Shown: positions 40,114-51,046, counted from the first letter of the stretch. The stretch is DNA of 64,000 nucleotides from Helicobacter pylori (GCA_008032955.1 CP032046.1:1550001-1614000); one strand, 5' to 3'. Notes: generated by a model from the letters alone, not told the origin. Translations and numbers: made by a program.

Positions 40114-42000
40114 TTACCATTCTTTCAAAGCCATTTTGATCGCTTCTATCACGCAATCCATCCCACCCGCTAAACTGAAAAGCCAGTATTTGTGCGCGTA
40201 AATGTATTCTAATTGCTTAGCCCTTAATCCGTCTTCATTACTCGTTTTTTTACACACGATTTCAGCGATATGCAATTCCTGGTGGAAGATGTAAGATTGT
40301 ATCGCATCCATAAAATACGAACTGAATCGCTTGTCATCAAAAAGCTCTTTAACATTATCAATTTCAGCGCTCAAATTTTCTAATTCTTCAAAATCCAACT
40401 CTTCTAATTTTTTTTCTTCATGAAGCTTTTCCACTTTTTCTAAAAATTCTGCCACCTTTAAAAACGCTTCTTCAACTTGCGTTTTTTTCTCATTGGCGTA
40501 TTTGATGATCTCTTCGCATTTTTGCTTGGCGATCTTTAAATTTTTATCTTGCTCTGATTGGGTGGGATAAATAAGATTGATAGGAGGCTTTGGCTTGGAC
40601 TTATCTATTTTTTCGCACACTTCTTTAAAAGGCATTTCTTTAGTCCCTTTAATCCTAGCCCCCCCTTCAGTAGCGTTAATGACTTCTAGTTTATAGGGCG
40701 TGTTGAAAATATCTTTTTCAAAAAATTCTAAGAAAAGTTTCCACACTAAAGTGGTCTCTACTTCCCCATTACCTCCGTATTTTTCTATAAAAATCTTGTC
40801 TTTATCTTTTTTAGGCTTGATCTCTCTATCGCCATAAATCGCCCCACTAGCGTGGCTGTTACCGCTTTGTGAAAAGCTCAAATCTTGCCCGATAAACACG
40901 CACCTTTTGAAACGAGAATGCACCACTAATTCATACGCCATGTTCGCTGCGCTCATGCCTATGCCCACATAACCATACTGGTGCAAATCAAAAAGGTTGG
41001 TATAACCAAAGGGGCGGAAGCTGAATTGCTTAACCCCCTTTTTAATCGCTTGAATCAATCGTTTATGCACAATGGAAGTCAGAGCAAAAATAACGCCTTC
41101 TTGAAAATCTAAGGGGGTTTCTTCGTAAAATTTCGCCGTTAAATCCACCCTTTCTAAAGACAGCACAATATCAGGCTTGATACCGGCTTTAGCCAAAATA
41201 GGGAAAGAAGCGTCTATGCAAAAAAGCGTTGCGTAAGGAGCGATTTCTTTTAAAAGGGGGAGCTGCTTGTTCAAACTGGGCCCGGTTGAAACAATAATAG
41301 CGGTGTCTCTGTTTTTCAAAGCGTTCACAAAATCCACTAAACTAGGGCTTTTGATGACTTCAGGCAAATTAGCGGCATGCTGTTTGATGCCTATGAGTGC
41401 GTCTTTAGCGTCATTGCCCACGCTAATAGCGCCATGCTCTAAAGCGCGCGTGAAATGCTGGTTGATTTCTATCATTTGACTAGAATATCGTTCATAATAA
41501 GCGTTAAAAAGTTTTAAATCATACATTCTTGCGTATAAACGAGACTTTTTATCCATATCAAACAATGAAGCGATCATGTTGTAATTGCAAAAACTTGCAT
41601 GCAATAAAATCAAACGATTTTCTAAAATCTCAGTGGAAAAATCCAAAAGATTCAACACAATGAAAATAATTTCTATTTCAGGCTCAATGACCACCAAGCG
41701 TTTTAAATTTTCATTGCCTAAAAGCAAGCGATAAAACACCCCATTACCCAAGCCAAAATAATACAAATAAGGATAAAGCATGTAAATTTCGCTATTTTTG
41801 TATAGCTCTAAGCTTGAATCTAGCGGGCTTTTTTCAAATAAGGGCGTGTTTGTTTCTTTATCTAAGAGGTTGAAATTCGCGCTATCATTCCCTAAAAACA
41901 CTTCGTATTTTTTGTTTTCTTTAATGGCTTTGAGCTTTGCGAATAAGAGAGGGTCTTTTTTGAAAAGAGCTTGTAGGTTTTTTTGATAAATATCCATCAT
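40114..42000 (-). CDS. DUF115 (MptE-like) protein, flagellin-associated motility accessory factor (HP0114)
   Basis: A 628-residue cytosolic protein of the Maf/DUF115 group found next to flagellin genes in epsilonproteobacteria and linked to flagellin glycosylation with pseudaminic acid. The MptE-like centre includes DTAIIVSTGPSLNKQLPLLKEIAPYATLFCIDASFPILAKAGIKPDIVLSLERVD (about 225-285) and FIGQDLSFSQSGNSHASG. The C-terminal ~170 residues are a Lys/Glu-rich coiled coil. It lies 60 bases after flaB on the same strand, behind the flaB terminator. The exact reaction is not settled; the family is related to 6-hydroxymethylpterin pyrophosphokinases and to Maf glycosyltransferases. Confidence 0.83.
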   Translation of the reverse strand: MMDIYQKNLQALFKKDPLLFAKLKAIKENKKYEVFLGNDSANFNLLDKETNTPLFEKSPLDSSLELYKNSEIYMLYPYLYYFGLGNGVFYRLLLGNENLKRLVVIEPEIEIIFIVLNLLDFSTEILENRLILLHASFCNYNMIASLFDMDKKSRLYARMYDLKLFNAYYERYSSQMIEINQHFTRALEHGAISVGNDAKDALIGIKQHAANLPEVIKSPSLVDFVNALKNRDTAIIVSTGPSLNKQLPLLKEIAPYATLFCIDASFPILAKAGIKPDIVLSLERVDLTAKFYEETPLDFQEGVIFALTSIVHKRLIQAIKKGVKQFSFRPFGYTNLFDLHQYGYVGIGMSAANMAYELVVHSRFKRCVFIGQDLSFSQSGNSHASGAIYGDREIKPKKDKDKIFIEKYGGNGEVETTLVWKLFLEFFEKDIFNTPYKLEVINATEGGARIKGTKEMPFKEVCEKIDKSKPKPPINLIYPTQSEQDKNLKIAKQKCEEIIKYANEKKTQVEEAFLKVAEFLEKVEKLHEEKKLEELDFEELENLSAEIDNVKELFDDKRFSSYFMDAIQSYIFHQELHIAEIVCKKTSNEDGLRAKQLEYIYAHKYWLFSLAGGMDCVIEAIKMALKEW

Positions 42001-42023
42001 TCCAACTTATAAAAATAACTGAT

Positions 42024-42043
42024 AAAAAGGGCTAACGCCCCTT
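42024..42043 (-). terminator. Intrinsic terminator after flaB
   Basis: On the minus strand GGGC-GTTA-GCCC (plus 42029-42040) is followed by a T5 run, 20 bases past the flaB stop. Stem, short loop and U-tract fit a Rho-independent terminator, separating flaB from the DUF115 gene. Confidence 0.75.
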
Positions 42044-42059
42044 TGAATTAAAAGGGCTG

Positions 42060-43604
42060 TTATTGTAAAAGCCTTAAGACATTTTGTTGCACCGCATTCG
42101 CTTGCGCCATAGCAAAACTCCCGCTTTGTGCCAAAATATTGTATTTAGAAAAGTTCGCGCTCTCTTCAGCAAAATCCACATCTCTGATTTGAGATTCAGC
42201 CGCTTTAACATTCACTTGGGTTACAGAAATATTATTAATGGTGGTAACCAATTCCATTTGCACCGAACCCATATCCGAGCGGATCTTGTCTAATTGTGTG
42301 CGTGCAGAATCCGCCATATCCATCACAATCATCGCCCCTTTAAGGCTTGTTACCCCAGCCCCTATACCTTGAGAATTGGTCTCTGCTTGTGCACCATTAG
42401 CGTTCGCTCCAGCTGCTGAAGCCACATTCGCATCAAAAATACCCCTAACCGCTCTCAAATTCACGGTGTATTCTGCCACCCCTTGAGCGGAATGAAAGCC
42501 CACATGGCTAAAGTTCACACCGCTCACAATGATATCTCTGGCGTCGGTTCTAGTTAAGGTTAAGCGCCCAATCACCGCATGCTGTGTCCCAGAAATCCCT
42601 GCAAAATTCCCTCCCCCAAAAACCTGACCGCTCGCGCTCGCCGCATGCACTGAAATCGCACGCCCATCAATGGAGTGCAAATTAATGCGCCCTTGAATAT
42701 CCAAGCTCGCTTCCACGCCGGTCCTGTCTTTGACGGAGTTAATGGCGTTAGTCAACCTCCCATCAGCGTCGTTTTTATGCACATCATTCACGGTCCCAAT
42801 TTCTACGCCATTAATGGTAAGCTCCCTAACAGTTCCTGATTGCACGGGAGTGCCGCCGGTAGCCATGACGTTATAAGACGCCCTAACGCCTAAAGTGTTA
42901 GAAAAACGATTGATGATTTCGCTTAACGCCCCAATCCCTGTGCCAGCGCTTGTAGAAATACGCACGGTTTCAATCTTATAATCATTCACGCCATTGACTT
43001 GTTTGAAATTCAATCCCACTTCAGTCAAGTTTTGCGCCGCCGCACTAGCGAGCATGCCTGCACCGCTAAAAGAAGAGGTTTCCATGCGTACATGCCCAAT
43101 CTTATCTGAGCTTGTTGAGCCAATAGACGCTTTAACCGTGGTGTTAGAATACGCGCCAATTTGAAATTCTTTGTTAGAAAAACTTCCTGAAAGCATTTGT
43201 TGGCCGTTAAAGCTTGTGGTGTTAGCGATATTGTCCAGTTCTTCTAACAACCTTTGAATATCGCTCTGGAGCGCTCTTCGGCTTTCTAAAGTTTGCCCAT
43301 CTTGAGCGGCTTGAACGGCTTTGGTTTTAATGGTGTCTAAGATTTTGATTTGCTCATCCATCGCTTTATCAGCGGTTTGAACCATACCAATAGCGTCATT
43401 AGCGTTGCGGATCGCTTGACCCAAATTCGCGCTTTGACTCCTTAAGCTATCAGCGATCGCCATCCCACTAGAATCGTCAGCGGCTTTATTGATCCTAAGC
43501 CCTGAGCTTAACTTTTCAAGCGAGCTTGAAAGGTCTCTGTTGTTTTGAACCCCTACCGCATGAGAAGTTAAAGCGGCGATATTGGTATTTATCCTAAAAC
43601 TCAT
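42060..43604 (-). CDS. flaB: Minor flagellin FlaB
   Basis: Minor flagellin placed near the hook. The 514-residue protein has the conserved N-terminal flagellin coil ([57 protein letters not shown]), a variable central surface domain (about 180-420) and the conserved C-terminal coil ([45 protein letters not shown]). Length equals known H. pylori FlaB. A sigma54 promoter sits upstream, consistent with class 2 (RpoN/FlgR) control. The TLR5-site residues are diverged as in other epsilonproteobacteria. Confidence 0.97.
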   Translation of the reverse strand: MSFRINTNIAALTSHAVGVQNNRDLSSSLEKLSSGLRINKAADDSSGMAIADSLRSQSANLGQAIRNANDAIGMVQTADKAMDEQIKILDTIKTKAVQAAQDGQTLESRRALQSDIQRLLEELDNIANTTSFNGQQMLSGSFSNKEFQIGAYSNTTVKASIGSTSSDKIGHVRMETSSFSGAGMLASAAAQNLTEVGLNFKQVNGVNDYKIETVRISTSAGTGIGALSEIINRFSNTLGVRASYNVMATGGTPVQSGTVRELTINGVEIGTVNDVHKNDADGRLTNAINSVKDRTGVEASLDIQGRINLHSIDGRAISVHAASASGQVFGGGNFAGISGTQHAVIGRLTLTRTDARDIIVSGVNFSHVGFHSAQGVAEYTVNLRAVRGIFDANVASAAGANANGAQAETNSQGIGAGVTSLKGAMIVMDMADSARTQLDKIRSDMGSVQMELVTTINNISVTQVNVKAAESQIRDVDFAEESANFSKYNILAQSGSFAMAQANAVQQNVLRLLQ

Positions 43605-43640
43605 GTTTGCATCCTTTGCATAGATATTTGCTTTTAATCA

Positions 43641-43656
43641 AGCAAAGGGTGTTCCA
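43641..43656 (-). promoter_or_regulatory. flaB: Sigma54 (RpoN) promoter of flaB
   Basis: On the minus strand TGGAAC-ACCCT-TTGCT: the -24 GG and -12 GC are 10 bases apart, matching TGGCAC-N5-TTGCW. It lies about 37 bases before the flaB ATG. flaB is a known RpoN/FlgR-dependent class 2 gene. Confidence 0.9.
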
Positions 43657-43723
43657 ACTCTTTGATTTTTAGCGCTGTTATGGTTTTTATGGTTTAATGA
43701 ATCGTTTAGTCAAAATTCTATGC

Positions 43724-43729
43724 TACAAT
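43724..43729 (+). promoter_or_regulatory. -10 box for topA
   Basis: TACAAT in the context ATGCTACAATCATT, 41 bases before the topA ATG, one base away from the -10 consensus. It is the only clear candidate in the gap diverging from flaB. Confidence 0.45.
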
Positions 43730-43769
43730 CATTCATTAATAGGTATAAACATTCCATTAAAGGCGTTCA

Positions 43770-45979
43770 ATGAAGCACCTTATTATCGTAGAATCCCCAG
43801 CAAAAGCCAAAACCATTAAAAATTTTTTGGATAAAAATTACGAAGTCATCGCCTCTAAAGGGCATGTTAGGGATTTATCCAAATTCGCTTTAGGCATTAA
43901 GATTGATGAAACAGGCTTCACTCCTAATTATGTCGTGGATAAAGACCATAAAGAGCTTGTCAAACAGATCATAGAGCTTTCTAAAAAAGCATCTATTACT
44001 TATATCGCTACCGATGAAGACAGAGAGGGGGAAGCGATAGGCTATCATGTGGCATGTTTGATTGGGGGGAAATTGGAGAGCTATCCTAGGATTGTTTTTC
44101 ATGAGATCACGCAAAATGCGATTTTAAACGCTCTAAAAACCCCACGAAAAATTGACATGTCTAAGGTCAATGCCCAACAAGCCAGACGCTTTTTAGATCG
44201 AATCGTGGGTTTTAAGCTCAGCTCGTTGATTTCATCAAAAATCACTAAAGGTTTGAGCGCTGGGCGGGTACAGAGTGCTGCATTAAAGCTTGTGGTTGAT
44301 AGGGAGAGAGAGATCAAAGCCTTTAAACCTTTAACCTACTTCACGCTAGACGCTTATTTTGAGTCGCATTTAGAAGCGCAACTCATCAGCTATAAGGGTA
44401 ACAAACTCAAAGCCCAAGAAATTGTTGATGAAAAAAAAGCCCAAGAGATTAAAAACGAATTAGAAAAAGAAAGTTATTTTATTTCTAGTATCGTTAAAAA
44501 ATCTAAAAAATCCCCCACACCGCCCCCTTTTATGACTTCCACTTTACAGCAAAGCGCTTCCAGCCTTTTAGGCTTTTCGCCCACAAAAACCATGAGTATC
44601 GCTCAAAAGTTATATGAAGGCGTAGCCACCCCACAAGGCGTTATGGGCGTGATCACTTACATGAGGACCGATAGCTTGAATATCGCTAAAGAAGCTTTAG
44701 AAGAAGCGAGGAACAAGATTTTAAAAGACTATGGCAAAGACTACTTACCCCCTAAAGCCAAAGTCTATTCCAGCAAGAATAAAAACGCCCAAGAAGCCCA
44801 TGAAGCGATCAGACCCACTTCTATTATTTTAGAGCCAAACGCTTTAAAAGACTACCTTAAGCCTGAAGAATTAAAGCTCTATACTTTAATTTACAAACGC
44901 TTCTTAGCTTCTCAAATGCAAGACGCTCTTTTTGAAAGCCAAAGCGTGGTTGTGGCTTGCGAAAAAGGCGAGTTTAAAGCGAGTGGCAGAAAACTCCTTT
45001 TTGATGGCTATTATAAAATTTTAGGCAATGACGATAAGGACAAATTGCTCCCCAATTTGAAAGAAAATGACCCCATTAAATTAGAAAAACTAGAGAGCAA
45101 CGCCCATGTTACAGAACCTCCAGCACGCTATTCAGAAGCGAGCTTGATTAAAGTTTTAGAAAGTTTAGGCATAGGCAGGCCCAGCACCTACGCCCCAACG
45201 ATTTCTCTTTTACAAAACAGAGACTACATCAAGGTAGAAAAAAAGCAAATCAGCGCTTTAGAGAGCGCTTTTAAGGTGATAGAAATTTTAGAAAAGCATT
45301 TTGAAGAAATCGTGGATTCCAAATTCAGCGCTTCTTTAGAAGAGGAACTGGACAATATCGCTCAAAATAAAGCCGACTACCAACAAGTCTTAAAGGACTT
45401 TTACTACCCTTTTATGGATAAAATTGAAGCTGGGAAAAAGAATATCACCTCTCAAAAAGTGCATGAAAAAACCGGCCAATCATGCCCTAAATGCGGGGGG
45501 AATTAGTAAAAAAGAATAGCCGTTATGGGGAGTTTATCGCTTGCAACAATTACCCTAAATGCAAATACGTCAAACAAACTGAAAACGCCAATGATGGAGC
45601 CAAGCAAGAATTGTGCGAAAAATGCGGAGGGGAAATGGTGCAAAAATTCAGCAGAAACGGGGCGTTTTTAGCTTGCAACAACTACCCTGAATGCAAAAAC
45701 ACCAAATCGTTAAAAAACACCCCTAACGCCAAAGAAACAATAGAAGGCGTGAAATGCCCAGAATGCGGAGGGGATATTGCCTTAAAAAGGAGTAAGAAAG
45801 GCTCGTTTTATGGCTGTAACAATTACCCTAAATGCAATTTTTTATCCAACCATAAGCCCATCAACAAGCGTTGCGAGAAATGCCATTATTTAATGAGTGA
45901 AAGAATCTATCGCAAAAAAAAGGTGCATGAATGCATTAAATGCAAAGAGCGCGTGTTTTTAGAGGAAGATAATGGCTAA
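43770..45979 (+). CDS. topA: DNA topoisomerase I, frameshifted at the first zinc finger
   Basis: Relaxes negative supercoils; essential. The intact first frame (43770-45506, 578 residues) has the Toprim domain (LIIVESPAKAKTI and TDEDREGEAIGYH) and the active-site Tyr297 in GVITYMRTDSLNIA. It ends at SCPKCGGN just after entering the first zinc finger. The rest is read in another frame (45491-45979): GELVKKNSRYGEFIACNNYPKC, CEKCGGEMVQKF..., CPECGGDIALKR..., and a final CEKCHYLM...CIKCKERV. A G6 run (45495-45500) needs G7 to join them; restored length is 736 residues. The next gene overlaps by 8 bases. Confidence 0.94.
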
Positions 45980-46898
45980 AGAAAATCCGCCTATCGTTTT
46001 TGGGCCTATTTTATCTAGGCGTTTTGGGAAGTCTTTGGGCGTGGATCTATCGCCCTCTAAAAAACAATGCAATTACAATTGCATTTATTGCGAGTTGGGT
46101 AAAGCCAAGCCCATTGAACGCATGGAAGAAGTGATCAAAGTGGAAACCTTGATTAACGCCATTCAAAACGCCCTAAACAACCTTGCTACCCCCATTGATG
46201 TTTTAACCATTACCGCTAATGGCGAACCCACGCTATACCCTCATTTATTAGAGCTTATCCAAAGCATTAAGCCTTTTTTAAAGGGCGTTAAAACTTTGAT
46301 TTTAAGCAACGGATCGCTCTTTTATGAGCCAAAAGTCCAACAAGCCTTAAAGGAATTTGACATCGTTAAATTTTCTTTAGACGCTATTGATTTGAAAGCC
46401 TTTGAAAGAGTGGATAAGCCTTATTCCAAAGACATTAACAAGATTTTAGAGGGGATTTTGCGCTTTTCTCAAATCTATCAGGGGCAACTGGTGGCTGAAG
46501 TGCTGTTAATTAAGGGCGTGAATGATAGCGCGAACAACTTAAAACTCATCGCTGCCTTTTTAAAACAAATCAATATAGCCAGAGTGGATTTAAGCACCAT
46601 AGACAGACCCTCAAGCTTTAAAGCCCCAAAATTGAGCGAAGATGAATTGTTAAAATGCTCTTTGTTTTTTGAAGGGCTTTGCGTGAGTTTGCCTAAACGA
46701 TCCATTACTCAAGCTAAAAAATTGATTTCTTGCGATGCGGACGAATTGCTCGCTTTAATTTCCAGGCGCCCTTTAAGCGCAGAAGAAGCCCCCCTAATAC
46801 TGGATCCTAACGCTTTTAAGCATTTAGAAACTTTATTAAACCATAAGCAAATTACGATTAAAAAAGTCGGCTCTTTGGAGTTTTATTGCACGTTTTAA
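45972..46898 (+). CDS. Radical SAM protein (HP0117-like)
   Basis: Cytosolic 4Fe-4S radical SAM enzyme. The cluster motif is C-x3-C-x2-C with Cys33, Cys37 and Cys40 in KKQCNYNCIYCELGKAKPIER; the SAM-binding GEPTLYP block follows (NGEPTLYPHLLELI), then ILSNGSL and a substrate-proximal FSLDA. The 308-residue size and the N-terminal FGPILSRRFGKSLGVDLSP match the COG0731-type Fe-S oxidoreductases. The target is unknown; related enzymes act on RNA, so tRNA modification is possible. It overlaps the end of topA. Confidence 0.82.
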   Translation: MAKENPPIVFGPILSRRFGKSLGVDLSPSKKQCNYNCIYCELGKAKPIERMEEVIKVETLINAIQNALNNLATPIDVLTITANGEPTLYPHLLELIQSIKPFLKGVKTLILSNGSLFYEPKVQQALKEFDIVKFSLDAIDLKAFERVDKPYSKDINKILEGILRFSQIYQGQLVAEVLLIKGVNDSANNLKLIAAFLKQINIARVDLSTIDRPSSFKAPKLSEDELLKCSLFFEGLCVSLPKRSITQAKKLISCDADELLALISRRPLSAEEAPLILDPNAFKHLETLLNHKQITIKKVGSLEFYCTF

Positions 46899-47032
46899 CC
46901 TCCATTTGTTAGTTTTACCTTACTTTAGGGAGCTTAAGCTTTTAAAAAGGTTCTCTTTTATTACCAAATAACGCTACCATAAAAAATCAAAAGCCGACAG
47001 ATCATTAAAAACTTGGTGTAATATTTTAATCG

Positions 47033-48190
47033 CTACATCCTTTTACTATAACCATAACCCGCTTTTTCTGCTTTCTTTTCAGTATTAGCAACTGCTTTTA
47101 TTTCTTTATTAACATCAGCAAATATTTTTTGAAGGAACAAAAGGCTTTGAGAGGTTGAAAGGTGGGCTTGTGGGTTTCTCATTTCAAGCATTTTAGCTTG
47201 AGCTTTAGAGCGTATTTTTAGATTTTCTTTTTGCCATTCTTCTGTAGCTTTAAAATCTCTAGGATCTAGTTCTAAATAAGCGATAGAACTTGGCCTGTAA
47301 AAATCCACTTGTTTAGCGATAGCTTTTTGTGAATAGGGCAGAGATTCTAATTCTTTTTGCAAATAAGCTATAAGCTCTTGCGCTTTTGATCCTCTTTGAG
47401 AGCGGGGTTGTTTAGAGTTTGGGAGGTGTTTTGGCTGGATAGGGGTTTGATTGGTTTTTGTGGGCTTAGGGGTTTTGCATTCAGCTTCTACTTCTATACC
47501 AATACCAGCCTTAATTCCTCCTTTTTTAATAAAGAATTGGCCATGATTTTCTTTGCAATTTTGTTCTATGTATTTAATGAAATCTTTCTGTGTATTAATT
47601 GTCTTTTGTTTTTCTTGTTCTGTCTTTTGTTGTTCTTGTTCTACTTTTATTTGATTATTGGTTTCTATATTGCTTGTCTTTTGTTTTTCTTGTTCTACTT
47701 TTATTTGATTATTGGTTTCTATATTGCTTGTCTTTTGTTTTTCTTGTTCTACTTTTATTTGATTATTGGTTTCTATATTGCTTGTCTTTTGTTTTTCTTG
47801 TTCTAACTCTATCTGTTTATCAGTATCACCAGCGCTACAAGCGGCTAATAATAAACTTGTCGCTATTGTGAGTCCTGAATACTTCCACCAATTGATTTGA
47901 TTTTCTTTTTCAGCTTGTTTGGATTTATCCTGGACTTTATCGTCTAATTCTTTTGCCCTCTTGCATGCAACATGGGTCAATACTACTAATGCCGCATTGC
48001 TTTTCTTGGGGTGTTTTTTTACAAGTTCTCTAACTTTCTTTACAATTTTTGTAAAAAACCCACCAATTGATCTGAGCGTATTTGTAATGGCGCTCGCTTG
48101 TTTGAAATGAGTCTCTTTATTTGCCTTTGTGTTAGCTGTCTCTGTGTTTTTGCCAACCTTATTTGTTTTTCCTGTTTTTATTGATTCCAT
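47033..48190 (-). CDS. DUF874 protein with tandem peptide repeats
   Basis: Helicobacter-specific DUF874 family; function unknown. I chose the ATG at 48190 (MESIKTGKTNKVG), preceded by AAGG; an upstream start at 48220 is weaker. The 385-residue protein has a Lys-rich N terminus, a hydrophobic segment with a lipobox-like end (YSGLTIATSLLLAACSAGDTDKQ, about 105-125) placed inside rather than at the start, three exact 18-residue repeats (NQIKVEQEKQKTSNIETN), then a C-terminal DUF874 region (KAQELIAYLQKELESLPYSQKAIAKQVDFYRPSS...). In strain 26695 this locus has, as I recall, three tandem paralogues (HP0118-0120); one is seen here. Confidence 0.8.
   Translation of the reverse strand: MESIKTGKTNKVGKNTETANTKANKETHFKQASAITNTLRSIGGFFTKIVKKVRELVKKHPKKSNAALVVLTHVACKRAKELDDKVQDKSKQAEKENQINWWKYSGLTIATSLLLAACSAGDTDKQIELEQEKQKTSNIETNNQIKVEQEKQKTSNIETNNQIKVEQEKQKTSNIETNNQIKVEQEQQKTEQEKQKTINTQKDFIKYIEQNCKENHGQFFIKKGGIKAGIGIEVEAECKTPKPTKTNQTPIQPKHLPNSKQPRSQRGSKAQELIAYLQKELESLPYSQKAIAKQVDFYRPSSIAYLELDPRDFKATEEWQKENLKIRSKAQAKMLEMRNPQAHLSTSQSLLFLQKIFADVNKEIKAVANTEKKAEKAGYGYSKRM
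47640..47801 (-). repeat. Three exact 54-bp tandem repeats in the DUF874 gene
   Basis: Units at 47640-47693, 47694-47747 and 47748-47801 are identical and encode an 18-residue heptad-like repeat rich in Gln, Lys, Glu and Asn. The unit length is a multiple of three, so changes in copy number keep the frame. A degenerate fourth unit lies on each side. Confidence 0.9.
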
Positions 48191-48286
48191 TACCAACCTT
48201 TTTTCAAAAAACAATCCCACTTTTCAAAATTATACCATGGAAACTAATACGAAAAACCCACTCAAGTTAGATCAACCCCTTTATTA

Positions 48287-50725
48287 TCAATGCGCAGTTA
48301 AGCCATGGTCTTTCAATTCTTTTTCTAACTTGGCTACGGCGTTCCAAGTGGGGATCACGCTATCAGGGTTTAAAGAAATGGAAGTGATGCCCTCTTTGAC
48401 TAAAAACTCTGTCACTTCAGGGTAATCGCTTGGGGCTTGCCCGCAAATCCCGCAATATTTGTTGTGCCTTTTACAAGCTTCAATCGCTTTTTTAAACATT
48501 TTGAGCATCGCTTCATTCCTTTCATCAAAGACATGGCTGACTAATTCGCTGTCTCTATCCACGCCTAAAGTGAGTTGGGTTAAATCGTTTGATCCAATAG
48601 AAAAGCCATCAAACAAGCTTAAGAAATCATCAGCTAAAATGACATTCACTGGCAATTCGCACATGATATAAATTTCAAGCCCGTTTTTACCGGATTCTAA
48701 ATTGTTTTTTCTTAAGATTTCTAGGACTTTTTTACCCTCTTCAATGGTGCGCAAAAAAGGGATCATCACTTTCATGTTCGTTAAGCCCATTTCTTCTCTC
48801 ACTAACGCTAAGGCTTCACACTCCCATGAAAACGCTTCATTATAGCTTTCTGAATAATACCGACTAGCCCCCCTATAACCAAGCATGGGGTTTTCTTCAT
48901 TAGGCTCATAGCTAGAGCCGCCAAGCATGCGCATGTATTCATTGGATTTGAAATCGCTAGTCCTTACAATCACAGGTTTAGGGTAAAACGCCGCACTGAT
49001 CATGCCAATGCCTTCAGCGATTTTTTTCACAAAAAAATCTTTAGGGTTAGCATAGCCTGCCATGAGATTTTCAATTTCATTTTTTTCTTTCACGCTTTTT
49101 TTGTGGTGCAAATCCACTAAAGCTAAGGGGTGGGCTTTGATTTGATTTAAAATAATCATTTCCATTCTGGCTAACCCTACGCCGTGATTAGGGAGTTGAG
49201 AAAAGCTAAAGGCTTTTTCAGGGTTTCCAATATTGATGTAAATTTTTGTTTGAGTTTCTTGCATGTTAGAAAGCTCCACCCTTTCAATTTCATGCTCATA
49301 AATGCCTGCATACACATAGCCCTCTTCGCCCTCAGCACAAGAAACCGTGATTTCCATGCCGGTATAAAGGCTATCAGTCGCCCCACTCACCCCAACAATG
49401 GCTGGCACGCCAATTTCTCTAGCCACAATAGCGGCATGGCAAGTGCGCCCCCCACGATTAGTGATAACCGCGCTCGCTTTTTTCATGCAAGGCTCCCAGT
49501 CTGGGTCGGTATTATCCGTAACTAAAATTTCGCCCTCTTTAAAAGAATTCATGTGCTCCAAATCATTGATGATACGCACTTTCCCTGATCCGATTTTACT
49601 CCCAATCGCTCTGCCTTGTAGGATAACCTCTTTCTTTTCGCTAGGGTTTTTGAATTTGAATTTTTCAAAGACTTGATTTTCTTCTTTACTTTTTTGGCTT
49701 TGAACGGTTTCTGGGCGCGCTTGAACGATAAAAATTTCCCCACTATCGCCATCTTTAGCCCATTCTATATCCATAGGGCGGTATTGTTTGGCTTCTTTAG
49801 AGTAATGTTTTTCAATTTCAATGGCGTATTTGGCTAAAATCAGCACGTCTTCATCGCTCAATGAAAAGGATTGCCATTCTTTTTTGGTGGTTTTAATGTT
49901 TCTAGTGGGGTGTTCGCTCCCTCTTGGGGCATAGACCATTTTTTGCGTTTTATTGCCGAGTTGCCGTTTGATAATGGGGCGTTTGTTTTGTTCTAAAGTG
50001 GGCTTAAACACATAAAATTCATCAGGGTTTATCGTGCCGCCCACCACATTTTCGCCTAACCCCCACGCTGAAGTGATAAACACCGCGTCTTTAAAACCGG
50101 TTTCAGTGTCAATAGAAAACATCACGCCCGCGCTGCCTTTATCCGCTCGCACCATTTTTTGCACCCCCACACTCAAGGCGACTTTTAAATGATCAAACCC
50201 ACGACTCGCTCTATAGCTAATCGCTCTATCGGTAAAAAGCGACGCTAAACAGGATTTGATATAGTGGATCAATTCTGTTTTACCCTTAATGTTTAAATAA
50301 GTGTCTTGCTGCCCGGCAAAAGAAGCGTCTGGCAAATCTTCTGCAGTAGCGGAACTCCTTACTGCCACATCGGCTTCTTTCATGTCGTATTGTCGGCTTA
50401 AAATTTCATAAGCTTGAAAAATCTCATCTCTCAAATCGCTAGGAAAAGGCGTGCCAAAAATAAGCTCTCTGATTTGTTTGGAGCGGATTTTTAACACATC
50501 AATTTCCGTGGCATCAACATTTTCTAAAAGCTCTATGATCTTTTGTTTAGCCCCCCCTTGCTCCAAAAGATACCAATACGCTTCGCTGGTGATCGCAAAG
50601 CCATCAGGCACTTTAATACCAATTGGCACTAATTCTTGAAACATCTCGCCAATGCTAGCGTTCTTGCCCCCAACCAGATTCACATTCTTATTGTTCAACT
50701 CTTTGAAAAACTTGATATATCGCAC
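48287..50725 (-). CDS. ppsA: Phosphoenolpyruvate synthase
   Basis: Makes PEP from pyruvate, ATP and water in gluconeogenesis. The 812-residue protein has the N-terminal ATP-grasp part ([54 protein letters not shown]), the phosphohistidine swivel ([27 protein letters not shown], His near 423) and the C-terminal PEP-binding barrel ([65 protein letters not shown]). Length is normal. The ATG is followed by a clean frame. It fits growth on lactate, serine and amino acids. Confidence 0.96.
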   Translation of the reverse strand: MRYIKFFKELNNKNVNLVGGKNASIGEMFQELVPIGIKVPDGFAITSEAYWYLLEQGGAKQKIIELLENVDATEIDVLKIRSKQIRELIFGTPFPSDLRDEIFQAYEILSRQYDMKEADVAVRSSATAEDLPDASFAGQQDTYLNIKGKTELIHYIKSCLASLFTDRAISYRASRGFDHLKVALSVGVQKMVRADKGSAGVMFSIDTETGFKDAVFITSAWGLGENVVGGTINPDEFYVFKPTLEQNKRPIIKRQLGNKTQKMVYAPRGSEHPTRNIKTTKKEWQSFSLSDEDVLILAKYAIEIEKHYSKEAKQYRPMDIEWAKDGDSGEIFIVQARPETVQSQKSKEENQVFEKFKFKNPSEKKEVILQGRAIGSKIGSGKVRIINDLEHMNSFKEGEILVTDNTDPDWEPCMKKASAVITNRGGRTCHAAIVAREIGVPAIVGVSGATDSLYTGMEITVSCAEGEEGYVYAGIYEHEIERVELSNMQETQTKIYINIGNPEKAFSFSQLPNHGVGLARMEMIILNQIKAHPLALVDLHHKKSVKEKNEIENLMAGYANPKDFFVKKIAEGIGMISAAFYPKPVIVRTSDFKSNEYMRMLGGSSYEPNEENPMLGYRGASRYYSESYNEAFSWECEALALVREEMGLTNMKVMIPFLRTIEEGKKVLEILRKNNLESGKNGLEIYIMCELPVNVILADDFLSLFDGFSIGSNDLTQLTLGVDRDSELVSHVFDERNEAMLKMFKKAIEACKRHNKYCGICGQAPSDYPEVTEFLVKEGITSISLNPDSVIPTWNAVAKLEKELKDHGLTAH

Positions 50726-50867
50726 AAAACTCCCTTAAAATTATCATTAAGTCTCTTAAAACAAAAATATAATAATGATAGCATGATAGAGCTTTAGTTT
50801 AAGCTAGTTTGTATTACTAAGCTTTTTAATTAAGAGGGTGTATTCTTTTTGGTTTATGATTTTATTG

Positions 50868-50873
50868 TATAAT
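50868..50873 (+). promoter_or_regulatory. -10 box upstream of the small lipoprotein and thrS-infC-rpmI-rplT
   Basis: TATAAT in GTATAATGGGC, 42 bases before the small lipoprotein start and about 214 before thrS. Exact consensus; it probably starts the transcript for both. Confidence 0.65.
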
Positions 50874-50914
50874 GGGCGGTTAGTTAGGTATTTTTGAATA
50901 TAGGAAGGGTGGTT

Positions 50915-51046
50915 TTGTATAGGCGGTTATTGTTGAATTTGCTTTGTATGGTGTTTTTACAAGCGTGTTTAAAGCCTATGAGCGACCCTAAAGCTGAGAA
51001 AGTGGATTCGCAAGTGCAATGCGGGTTTGGCTCAAAAGATTGCTAA
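50915..51046 (+). CDS. Small lipoprotein (HP0122-like)
   Basis: A 43-residue reading frame. A TTG start (or the in-frame GTG at 50909) follows AGGAAGG. The peptide MYRRLLLNLLCMVFLQAC has a short basic start, a hydrophobic stretch and the lipobox LQAC with Cys18; the mature tail LKPMSDPKAEKVDSQVQCGFGSKDC has two more Cys. It sits 40 bases upstream of thrS in the same direction. It may be a real tiny lipoprotein; a leader-peptide role for thrS is possible but no Thr-codon run is present. Confidence 0.6.
   Translation: MYRRLLLNLLCMVFLQACLKPMSDPKAEKVDSQVQCGFGSKDC

Noticed and set aside
47640..47801. CRISPR array
   Set aside because: The three 54-bp units are contiguous, without spacers, and code for an in-frame peptide.
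47396..47806. 136-residue plus-strand frame (and a second at 47599-47871) opposite the DUF874 repeats
   Set aside because: Created by antisense reading of the 54-bp repeats (Phe/Leu/Tyr runs); the minus-strand frame has the recognised family.
50915..51046. Thr attenuator leader for thrS
   Set aside because: The short frame encodes a lipobox and has no run of Thr codons or terminator/antiterminator pair that I could see.
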